Positions 60,701 through 64,000 of a DNA stretch of 64,000 nt are shown one piece after another (the stretch's first letter is position 1; each line of letters opens with the position of its first letter). The DNA comes from Lateolabrax maculatus. Lineage: Eukaryota > Chordata > Actinopteri > Acropomatiformes > Lateolabracidae. The notes under the pieces were generated by a model, which was not told the origin of the DNA, ran no database searches, and saw only the letters and a program-made list of their open reading frames with translations. The translations under genes and the position numbers were made by a program. The stretch is from positions 7,206,501 through 7,270,500 of the forward strand of contig CM062219.1 in NCBI GenBank assembly GCA_031216445.1, read 5' to 3'.

Positions 60701-63282
60701 CTCCTCTTTGCCCTACTTGTGTTCTTTCTTTCGGGACGTAGGAAACTCTAGACTAGTTATCTTGAATTCTGTTGGGTACTATGTCTGGTAAGGGTGTTGT
60801 TTTTGTGCTATTCCACGCTGCTCTGCTTTGGAGGTCACAGAGATTTAAGGACTTTGAACGCACTGCTCTGTGCCTGACCTAGTTTTATAGACATTTCCCA
60901 TTCTCGAAAAAAAAAAGCAGTTTTAGGCATCTGAAATTGATGTTAGCTTTGTTTCAAAAGTGGGAAAGAATAGAAAGTTACAAAACATAGAACGGTAGTT
61001 CATTAGGTAGCTGAAGTTGTGGGAACATTAATCAATAACATCTCTGGATGTATAAATATAAATGGCAAGGATATTTCAAAGGGAAACAATTAGTTTCCTG
61101 TCATTTTCTGTAAATTATTATAAAAAAAACTGCTCCACGGCATTTGCATCATTCCCTCAGGATATTCACAGCTCCAACAACTAAAGCAACAAAAAACTGT
61201 TGGTGCTCCTAATATAAGACCATACTTTTAAATACACTGCTTAAGAACCAGAGCTACCCAGAAATAGCAGTGAAGAATATCTCCTCTCCCTGTATCTGGC
61301 CAGTGGCCCACCTTCAGGTCTGGAGCTTTAACCTTCAGAGACTTCTGCTGCTGATGTGGCTTGGGTTTGGCGCAGCTGAGCTTGCTGGGAAATCCGCCAG
61401 ACAAAGAAGTGTGGGTAGATGAGCAGAATGAAGATTTCAATTGCGCTCAAGTGTGCAAGTTTCCCCTGGAAAACGAGGATATTGTTTGGGTGGGATAGAT
61501 ATTAGAAAAAGGTTGGGGTCCTTTGTGTATTTTTTATTTTTTTTGTGCAGACAAAGAACAGAGCTTCTGACTTGAAACAGCTGGCTTCTACAAATGTGAA
61601 AGAGTAACACTCCACAAGAAAAAACTGAGAAGTTAGCAATGATTGAGTAAGGGAACTTTTAGGGAAAAGTGGTATCAACCTTCTCGTCCAACTCATGGCA
61701 AGAAAGCGAACCTATTTCCTGAGATGTCAAACCACTCCTTTAATGTCCCATAATCTGTATTCAATTGTCCCTGGCTCCATGACACTCAATCCAAGAAAAC
61801 TGAACCCTGAGCACCCCTAAAATGGAAGTAACATAAATCACTGACAACAGATTCTAATTTCTCTTTATCCCAGTTGTCAGTTTAACTTCACTTCAAGAAA
61901 GTTTGTTGAAATCACGCAGCACCTTATCGAACTAACCTGGTGGAATTAATTACATACACCTTCTCTTCCACACTTCCACATTTCTGCGAGTTTCCTTTGT
62001 AATGAGAATCAAAAGTCTGTCAGTTTCTGCTTCTTTGTTCGGTCTACACATGTTTAGTGAGAGACGCTGCCCGGTTACAGTAACGTTAGAGACGGCCTTA
62101 TTGTCTGCATCACTCATTGTCTCCTCTTCTTTCAGGATTTCGGGAGCTTTGTGTGTTGGAGAAAACAAGCTCACAACTATTTACTTTGACATATAGTGAA
62201 AAAGTCAAAACAACCCGACTCATTTGAATCAGAGTCGGATCTTGTTATCTCATTTGGCTGTATAATTCATCTGTTCTGCAGACGCCAGGTGTCTGTTGTT
62301 TCAGAGACGTGGCACTTTGAATGTTTGAAATTAACTAAACCAAACAAACCTTCTCACAGTTGGAAAAAACCAGTTGGAACTAATTTCAAAAATTGCACAA
62401 AACAGCATAATTACAGGAACTGAAGCTTTAGATAGAGGCAGATGTTGGTTTTGTTTGCTAAAGTACAGCAGAGTAAATTTACATTCATAGAAGTGAGTCA
62501 GGAAAGTGGGACATTAGCCTCCCACTTGATGATTAACCACTATGCGTCCTGGGCTTTGGCAAGCAATTTGTATAAGATATATAGTATAAAATCTTTAGAC
62601 TTTGTATTATTTTTACATTAAATAAAGATTATTATTCCTATTGTAAGCTAATACTGATAATACTACTACTATCCAGTTTTATATATAGTTAGTTAGGAAC
62701 TTAAATGTCCACATTGTAGATAATATATGTCTGGCAAAAGCCATGCTTGTCTTATGAAGATCACCTTTATCTTTCTCTAAAAAATTGCTGTATTTCTCTT
62801 ACGGGGTTTGACTTTGGCAAAAACTCAATGATTGTTTTTGTGTAATTACTTTTTCTGTGTACTACTGTATACTATATAATAATGCAAAATAGATTAATGT
62901 GAATATTTATAGTTTAATATGTGTTCGATTATGTAAGTTCCTGCATGATTAAAGGACTTGATGTCTGATCATTTTTGTCACTAAGAGACACCGCAGTCTG
63001 TGAAATCTGCTGTGTGTGATGCCATTATTTCAAAATGAGTTGGGATAAGTCTTTCGTGTGTTCGCAGCTTACCAGGGCTTTGGTCTCCTCCTCGTCTTTG
63101 TAATAGTAGAGCTGGTCCCCTCGCAGGACAAACCAGCGACTGTGCCACGTCTTGACAAAACCTCCTTGCTTCCTGAGCCATCCACATCTGATGACACTCG
63201 GTCGTCCCTGCCTGTGGATATCGATGCCGGCCTGACCTCCACCGCGCTGCGGGCTGCTGTGGGACACACACTGGTCGTCCAT
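13990..63282 (-). CDS. arhgap24: arhgap24 (FilGAP), Rac-type Rho GTPase-activating protein, complete frame in nine coding exons
   Basis: FilGAP stimulates GTP hydrolysis on Rac, binds filamin A, and controls lamellae, cell polarity and podocyte shape; it is regulated by ROCK phosphorylation. The nine exons join in phase to 802 residues (human protein 748). The PH domain is at about 30-138 (CGWLRKQGGFVKTWHSRWFV). The RhoGAP domain is at about 142-335, with a candidate arginine finger at Arg185 (EEGLFRLPGQ) and [20 protein letters not shown]. A polar linker with KKNPAFSKGSGIVTNGSF at 433 and DKQSVDSATWSTSSCEISLP at 586 follows. The coiled coil is at about 691-772, and the C-terminus is NNTIWIQ. 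The linker blocks are specific to ARHGAP24 and exclude ARHGAP22/25. Gln168 aligns with human Gln158, the site of a kidney-disease variant. The ATG at 63282 was chosen because it lies in the frame just upstream of the PH domain, as in mammals. Confidence 0.95.
14255..15426 (-). other. arhgap24: arhgap24 last intron
   Basis: It contains one nearly full foldback repeat (14342-14822, separate entry) and otherwise AT-rich intron sequence. No gene is seen. Confidence 0.85.
14342..14822. mobile_element. Foldback-type non-autonomous element (family A), near-complete copy
   Basis: The left half holds AATAGTTCAATGTTTTGGGA, a TGAGAAGATTGATACCACTC-like stretch, AAGCTACAGCCAGCAGCCGG and ACACGTTATATCTC. 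The right half returns the same blocks in inverse order and orientation: AAGATATAACGTG, GACAGAGCCAGTCAGCTG, CCTCCAGCTTCATATTTAG, GTGGTATCGATCTTCTC and CAAAATGTCAAAC. So about 230 bp form a long imperfect inverted repeat, as in foldback/MITE elements. No transposase is encoded. I recognise the consensus from many teleost genomes; the formal family name is not known to me. Confidence 0.7.
15427..16612 (-). CDS. arhgap24: arhgap24 large exon: GAP end, polar linker, start of coiled coil
   Basis: The 1186-nt exon has acceptor TTGTCAG|GT and donor AAGAG|GTAGGG. It opens with TVLVQQLMAVLIGRHDVLFL, the last GAP helix. A disordered Ser/Thr/Gly/Asn/Gln-rich linker of some 350 residues follows, with islands conserved in ARHGAP24 only: RSPPLTVKKNPAF, RLSTYDNV, SSCEISLP and STTTCPEQDF. 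It closes with LVASLKQEMHKQKTEYEARI, the start of the coiled coil. An S/G-rich insertion (SGVTIGSSSGGNGTG) makes the linker longer than in humans. Long open frames on the plus strand here are shadows. Confidence 0.96.
16698..16819 (-). CDS. arhgap24: arhgap24 exon: RhoGAP segment with the [10 protein letters not shown] motif
   Basis: The 122-nt exon has acceptor TTTGTCAG|A and donor GAAG|GTCAGT. It encodes [40 protein letters not shown]. The Asn in ATVFGPN is a RhoGAP residue that contacts the GTPase switch region. The intron to the previous exon is only 85 nt. Confidence 0.95.
16905..16978 (-). CDS. arhgap24: arhgap24 exon: RhoGAP segment with NYNLL
   Basis: The 74-nt exon has acceptor CATCTGCAG and donor TGCAG|GTATTC. 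It encodes GLKELRRLVESLPPVNYNLL then KYIC, and leaves two bases of an Arg codon. The LP..NYNLL..I block is a conserved RhoGAP helix. RRLVE replaces human AKQVK. Confidence 0.94.
17391..17523 (-). CDS. arhgap24: arhgap24 exon: RhoGAP middle
   Basis: The 133-nt exon has acceptor CTCTGCAG|T and donor ATG|GTGAGA. It encodes NTDVHTVASLLKLYLRELPE then PVVPFHKYEEFLSCAKLLSK and DDEM. The LKLYLRELPEP motif is a hallmark of RhoGAP domains. Confidence 0.96.
17524..19106 (-). other. arhgap24: arhgap24 intron
   Basis: It holds a CAA trinucleotide run (17636-17664, TTG on the gene strand) and a GC-rich patch near 18020-18110. Long frames here of poly-Leu, poly-Val or poly-Cys come from the trinucleotide run. 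No exon is seen. Confidence 0.8.
17636..17664. repeat. CAA trinucleotide microsatellite
   Basis: Pure run of about ten CAA units within an arhgap24 intron, ending in CACCGG. Confidence 0.95.
19107..19314 (-). CDS. arhgap24: arhgap24 exon: first RhoGAP exon with the arginine finger
   Basis: The 208-nt exon has acceptor GTTTCAG|GG and donor GATTG|GTAAGG. It encodes 68 residues from IFGQKLEETVRYERRFGNKL to CGEKPSFD. EEGLFRLPGQ carries the catalytic arginine and APMLVEQCVDF the first GAP helices. The split codon at the 3' junction (TG|T) reads Cys; mammals have Ser here. Confidence 0.96.
20311..20383 (-). CDS. arhgap24: Candidate alternative first coding exon of arhgap24 (PH-less isoform)
   Basis: The ATG at 20381-20383 opens MLSYHKFINRRFFRKLTSCV then SFKR and leaves one G before the strong donor AGAG|GTGAGT. 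That phase fits the first RhoGAP exon (19314) exactly, giving SFKR-G-IFGQKLEE. A mammalian ARHGAP24 isoform has a short basic N-terminus ending CFSFRK directly before GIFGQKLE, so the position, phase, basic character and SF(K/R)(R/K) end agree. An in-frame ATG at 20422 would add 13 residues (MLECRHFKFCTSG). No transcript evidence is visible, and the residue match is short. Confidence 0.45.
21121..21212. repeat. CA microsatellite
   Basis: A 92-bp CA run with CATG and CAGA interruptions, read as His-Thr repeats in spurious frames. Confidence 0.95.
21843..21866. repeat. GT microsatellite
   Basis: Pure GT run of about twelve units next to the candidate internal promoter block. Confidence 0.95.
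22883..23005 (-). CDS. arhgap24: arhgap24 exon: end of PH domain
   Basis: The 123-nt exon has acceptor TTGAACAG and donor GGAG|GTCAGC; it is phase 1 in and phase 1 out. It encodes GDRERMTANHETYLLMASTQ and NDMEDWVKTIRRVIWAPFGG, including the C-terminal PH helix with its conserved Trp. The internal Met (MTANHE) is the start of a shorter mammalian ARHGAP24 isoform. Confidence 0.95.
25425..25745 (+). repeat. Interspersed repeat, family D copy 1
   Basis: It starts with TGATCAATTAGTTGATCGAC, has a TTGGACATAATGCATTTGAG core, and ends CAATCATTAATTGTAGCC. This is the general form of a teleost non-autonomous repeat of the type GTTTTTGGACAAAACAAG...TTTTATAGACCAAACAA. Two further degenerate copies lie at 32078-32335 and 51570-51905. 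Confidence 0.6.
26160..26400 (-). promoter_or_regulatory. arhgap24: CpG-rich block, candidate internal promoter of arhgap24
   Basis: The only dense CpG cluster in the window: about twenty CpGs in roughly 200 bp, in a CpG-poor background. On the gene strand it contains an ATAATAAAG TATA-like stretch near 26361-26370. Downstream lies ATGTGCGAGT followed by a perfect donor GTAAGT (exon end 26299). Mammalian ARHGAP24 has an isoform that starts at a downstream first exon spliced to the MTANHE exon, and that exon here lies 3.3 kb downstream at 23005. A poly-C tract (26216-26235, G-run on the gene strand) follows. Confidence 0.5.
26216..26235. repeat. Poly-C tract (20 C)
   Basis: Twenty consecutive C residues, G on the minus strand, just inside the intron after the candidate internal first exon. 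A similar C13 plus CA run lies at 26059-26088. Confidence 0.9.
26437..26476. repeat. GAGGGA-type purine repeat
   Basis: Imperfect GAGAGGGA repeats immediately upstream (gene strand) of the CpG-rich block. Confidence 0.85.
29067..29087. repeat. CTTA tetranucleotide microsatellite
   Basis: Five tandem TTAC/CTTA units within the large intron. Confidence 0.9.
29115..29128. promoter_or_regulatory. Perfect palindrome containing TGACAGCTGTCA (TALE homeodomain dimer site)
   Basis: GTGACAGCTGTCAC is a perfect 14-bp palindrome. Its core matches the in vitro dimer motif of the MEIS/TGIF family (TGACAGNTGTCA) and also contains the E-box CAGCTG. Its role here is inference. Confidence 0.4.
30015..30350 (-). 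mobile_element. Foldback element family A, internally deleted copy
   Basis: The left end has ACACGCTTATTCTCTTTCTT, ATGAGAAGATGGATACCACT and AGCTTAGCTTAGCACAAAGA. The right end has TGGCTGTAGCTTCATATTTA, ATGGTATCAATCCTCTCATC and an end near CTATCCCTTTAA. Both halves of the long inverted repeat are present with a shortened middle (ACTCCAGGAAGTCACTG). Confidence 0.65.
30759..30785. repeat. GT microsatellite
   Basis: Pure GT run of about thirteen units in the large intron. Confidence 0.95.
31748..31900 (+). repeat. Interspersed repeat, family B copy 1
   Basis: It shares the order TGTAGGCA..., TTGACAAGGAAGAGTAATG, GATATCTCTGGTTCTGCTGA, ATCAATTT and GTGAAGTACTCTTTT with the copy at 36655-36905. 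Two copies in the same order within 5 kb show it is a dispersed repeat. Confidence 0.55.
32078..32335 (+). repeat. Interspersed repeat, family D copy 2
   Basis: GATTAGTTGATTAATCAGCT at the left, TTTTGGACGGTTGGACAAAT in the middle and GATTAATTGACAATGAAAAT at the right give the same block order as the copies at 25425 and 51570. Confidence 0.6.
34283..34306. repeat. GT microsatellite
   Basis: Pure GT run of twelve units in the large intron; a CA run also occurs at about 34562-34578. Confidence 0.95.
36655..36905 (+). repeat. Interspersed repeat, family B copy 2
   Basis: It contains GCATTGTGGGTAATGTAGG, TTTTACAAGGAAGAAGAATG, GATATTTCTGCTTCTGCAGC, ATCAATTT and GTGAAGTACTCTTTT. It is fuller than the copy at 31748. 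I recognise the general consensus from teleost genomes. Confidence 0.6.
38278..38304 (+). promoter_or_regulatory. AP-1 site plus canonical TATA box (possible intronic antisense promoter)
   Basis: TGACTCA (38278-38284) is followed 12 nt later by TATAAATA (38297-38304), in a GC-rich, CpG-containing block (about 38000-38340). The order fits transcription to the right, antisense to arhgap24. No coding exon is recognisable downstream, so it may be an enhancer or a non-coding RNA start. Confidence 0.35.
39783..40170 (+). mobile_element. Foldback element family A, degenerate copy
   Basis: AAATATGAAGCTACAGCCAG near the left, CAGTGACTTTCTGGGGTCTC and GACTCCAGGAAGTCGCTG about the centre of symmetry, ACCGGCTGCAGGCTGTAG on the right and a CTCCCAAAACTATTC end. 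The arrangement is that of the copy at 14342 plus its central inverted repeat. Confidence 0.65.
41215..41425 (+). repeat. Interspersed teleost repeat with AGATATTTCAGTC and CCCTAGAGCCACGC blocks
   Basis: The order ATTTCATAGCAATCCGTACA, AATAGCTTTTGAGATATTTC, GGACACCAACCGACAGACTG, CATTGCAATCCCTAGAGCCA is that of a very common teleost non-autonomous repeat. No coding sequence is present. Confidence 0.65.
42550..42905 (+). mobile_element. Probable LINE/SINE 3' tail fragment
   Basis: The right end reads GTAAAACACTTTGAATTG, then AAAAGGTGCTATACAAATAA, a tail typical of fish L2-type LINEs and the SINEs that share it. The reverse transcriptase region is absent; the left boundary is uncertain. Confidence 0.55.
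46540..46558. repeat. Poly-C tract (19 C)
   Basis: Nineteen consecutive C residues, which read as poly-Gly or poly-Pro in spurious frames. Confidence 0.9.
49250..49460 (+). mobile_element. Foldback element family A, left-half copy
   Basis: It starts AAAGGAATAGTTTGACATTT TGGGAAG and continues with ACTTATTCGCTCTTTAGTCG, AAATATGAAGCTACAGCCAG and CATCCGTACAAAAACG. Only the left arm is present. Confidence 0.65.
50403..50490 (-). CDS. arhgap24: arhgap24 exon: middle of PH domain
   Basis: The 88-nt exon has acceptor TCCCCACAG and donor CCAG|GTAGGA. It encodes 29 residues, GTIFLPGNKVTEHPTSGDDG then GKFLFEVIP, and leaves one G. It matches the human GTIFLPGNKVSEHP...GKFLFEVVP exon. It was too short to stand out as an open frame and was found by looking for the missing PH strands. 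Confidence 0.95.
51240..51560 (+). repeat. Degenerate interspersed repeat (GTGGTGGAAAG start)
   Basis: AGTGGTGGAAAGCAACTGC, CTGAAGTACTTTTCCTTCAC and CTACATTTATTTTAC follow the order of a common fish repeat rich in AAGTACTTT words; it is strongly diverged. Confidence 0.45.
51570..51905 (+). repeat. Interspersed repeat, family D copy 3
   Basis: GACTGTTTGTTGGACAAAAC, TTTTTCACTATTTTCCAACA, TTTTATGGGCCAAACAATAG and a TCGATATTGAAACTAATAAT end. It is the fullest of the three family D copies in the window. Confidence 0.65.
53176..53193. repeat. Poly-T tract (18 T)
   Basis: Eighteen consecutive T residues. On the minus strand it is a poly-A tract; no adjoining retroposed sequence was recognised. Confidence 0.9.
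53640..53910 (+). repeat. Possible interspersed repeat (CTGAAAACAGCTCCCTGCTG block)
   Basis: GAGAGTGAATCAAAACAGTA GCGTTG, TTAACTGCAGAGTTGGGTGA and TTCATCAACACCATGTGATC occur in an order I associate with a teleost repeat. No second copy is in this window, so support is weak. Confidence 0.35.
56291..56576 (+). repeat. Two-unit degenerate tandem duplication, period 169 bp
   Basis: Unit 1 starts TTCAGCTGAATTCTC at 56291 and unit 2 TTCAGCTGTACTCTC at 56460. Both carry TAAAACTAGAGCACAGCTGC, then ACCACAGAACA and ATTCCTG(C/T)TCAT in the same order. Unit 2 lacks a block between GCTGCA and ACCACAGAAC. Confidence 0.75.
56908..56927. promoter_or_regulatory. Perfect 20-bp palindrome centred on GTGTGGCCACAC
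   Basis: TTTAGTGTGG at 56908-56917 is followed directly by its exact reverse complement CCACACTAAA. It could form a cruciform or bind a dimeric factor; I cannot assign one. Confidence 0.35.
61660..61745 (-). mobile_element. Foldback element family A, terminal fragment
   Basis: AGTGGTATCAACCTTCTCGT, CAACTCATGGCAAGAAAGCG, GATGTCAAACCACTCCTTTA: the terminal arm of the family A inverted repeat, ending at the usual CTTTAA-type end. Confidence 0.65.
63073..63282 (-). CDS. arhgap24: arhgap24 first coding exon: N-terminus and first half of PH domain
   Basis: It encodes 70 residues from MDDQCVSHSS to YKDEEETKAL with donor CTG|GTAAGC, phase 0. The PH core RCGWLRKQGGFVKTWHSRWF starts at residue 32. 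The N-terminal 30 residues are not conserved with mammals, as expected. A TTG codon upstream is in frame, but it sits in the acceptor TTTTTGCAG (AG ends at 63298), so the exon probably starts at 63297 with a 15-nt leader. Confidence 0.93.
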
Positions 63283-64000
63283 CACAGCAGATCTAATCTG
63301 CAAAAAGGCAAAACAGTTTCACTCTGTTTAGATTTACAGAAGTTGCAAGTTCAGTGTAGGTAATGTGTAAACATTTGGTAAACAAATACATTCTGCAAAA
63401 TGTTACAAACAGATGATGTAGAATTCATAAATGCTCACAGAAATTTTAAAGAAGTCCTAATATTCTTTGATAGGGGGTAATTAATAATTACAGTCACCAC
63501 AGTCCAGCACAAATGTAGCAGCAATACTATTCATTCAGTTAACTTGATGAAAACCATTTTTCTTCTGGTAGAGTCTGGATTATCCCGAGTTGAGTTTTTC
63601 AAATGTCCTTTTCATTTCTGCCAAAATGCATCACGTGTCTTCCTCAAATTCTCAGCAATAACACCTAAACTTAAGGTGAACAGGAAAACTTTTTTATTTT
63701 TTTGTGATTTCAAGGAACCAACTCTTGAACTCAGGAATGTCTGGCTCATTTGTTGTGGTTTGCCAATTGGGAAACAATATGGAATTTGGGGCAGACAGAT
63801 TTGAGTGTTGCAGTGAGACAAATGCAGAAGGGGAAATGTGGGAGGAGGAATTCATAAGCCAGATAATAAGACCACAGGCCAAACCTCTAATCTCTTTTAT
63901 CTATTTCTTGTGTCACCTTCCTACAAATCTTGCCCTGCCAGACCTTTCCTTGTCAACATTCAACCTTTTTAACTGTTTTTAAGTGTTAATATGACGGAAC
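63283..64000 (-). other. arhgap24: Short leader and upstream intron of arhgap24
   Basis: The minus strand shows an acceptor TGCCTTTTTGCAG ending at 63298, giving a 15-nt leader (63297-63283) before the ATG. Sequence from 63299 to 64000 has no CpG cluster or core promoter I can support, so it is probably intron after a non-coding first exon beyond the window. Confidence 0.5.

Larger units (their letters stand above)
50491..63072 (-). other. arhgap24: arhgap24 intron after the first coding exon (12.6 kb)
   Basis: No nested gene is supportable. It holds repeats (51240-51560, 51570-51905, 53640-53910, 61660-61745), a poly-T tract (53176-53193), a local tandem duplication (56291-56576) and a 20-bp palindrome (56908-56927). 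The 157-codon minus-strand frame at 57485-57958 has no recognisable features. Confidence 0.75.

Noticed and set aside
63283..63303. Upstream TTG as the start of the arhgap24 protein (seven extra residues)
   Set aside because: The TTG is part of the splice acceptor TTTTTGCAG; the in-frame ATG at 63282 is the natural start.
1..64000. tRNA, rRNA, snRNA, CRISPR or viral sequence
   Set aside because: None was recognised by eye. Small RNAs and microRNAs cannot be excluded without tRNAscan or covariance-model searches.

Overview
This is a stretch of vertebrate nuclear DNA, almost certainly from a ray-finned (teleost) fish. Two multi-exon genes with GT-AG introns lie tail to tail. They match the vertebrate neighbours MAPK10 (JNK3) and ARHGAP24 (FilGAP) exon by exon. 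The introns are compact and full of CA/GT/GA microsatellites, and the interspersed repeats are of kinds I know from teleost genomes. The species cannot be named from the sequence. There are no prokaryotic, viral or CRISPR features.

Layout: (1) 1-11270, plus strand: the 3' end of mapk10. Four coding exons (1619-1743, 3698-3761, 3877-3954, 6638-6780) encode the last 135 residues of JNK3, and a long 3' UTR follows. The last exon has two acceptors 5 nt apart that explain the long (...GPLGCCR) and short (...AQVQP) JNK C-termini. (2) About 11270-12970: short intergenic interval with degenerate repeats, where the two 3' ends face each other. (3) 12970-63297, minus strand: arhgap24. Nine coding exons (63282-63073, 50490-50403, 23005-22883, 19314-19107, 17523-17391, 16978-16905, 16819-16698, 16612-15427, 14254-13990) join in consistent phase to an open frame of 802 residues: PH domain, RhoGAP domain, long Ser/Thr/Gly/Asn-rich linker and C-terminal coiled coil. 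(4) 63298-64000: sequence upstream of the start-codon exon, probably intron.

The PH-domain exons are scattered over 40 kb, while the RhoGAP and C-terminal exons sit within 5.3 kb. Two candidate internal first exons lie just upstream of the RhoGAP exons: a CpG-rich one ending at 26299 and a small coding one at 20383-20311. Both are phase-compatible with the next exon and would give PH-less isoforms like those known in mammals.

The two products both act in stress and cytoskeletal signalling: JNK3 is a neuronal stress kinase and FilGAP a Rac GAP bound to filamin A. They are side by side through ancient synteny, not as an operon, and the paralogous pair MAPK8-ARHGAP22 shows the same arrangement. 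I found no wholly new system. The observations most worth testing are the internal promoters, a few strong cis-motifs inside the large intron, and a family of long-inverted-repeat (foldback) elements.
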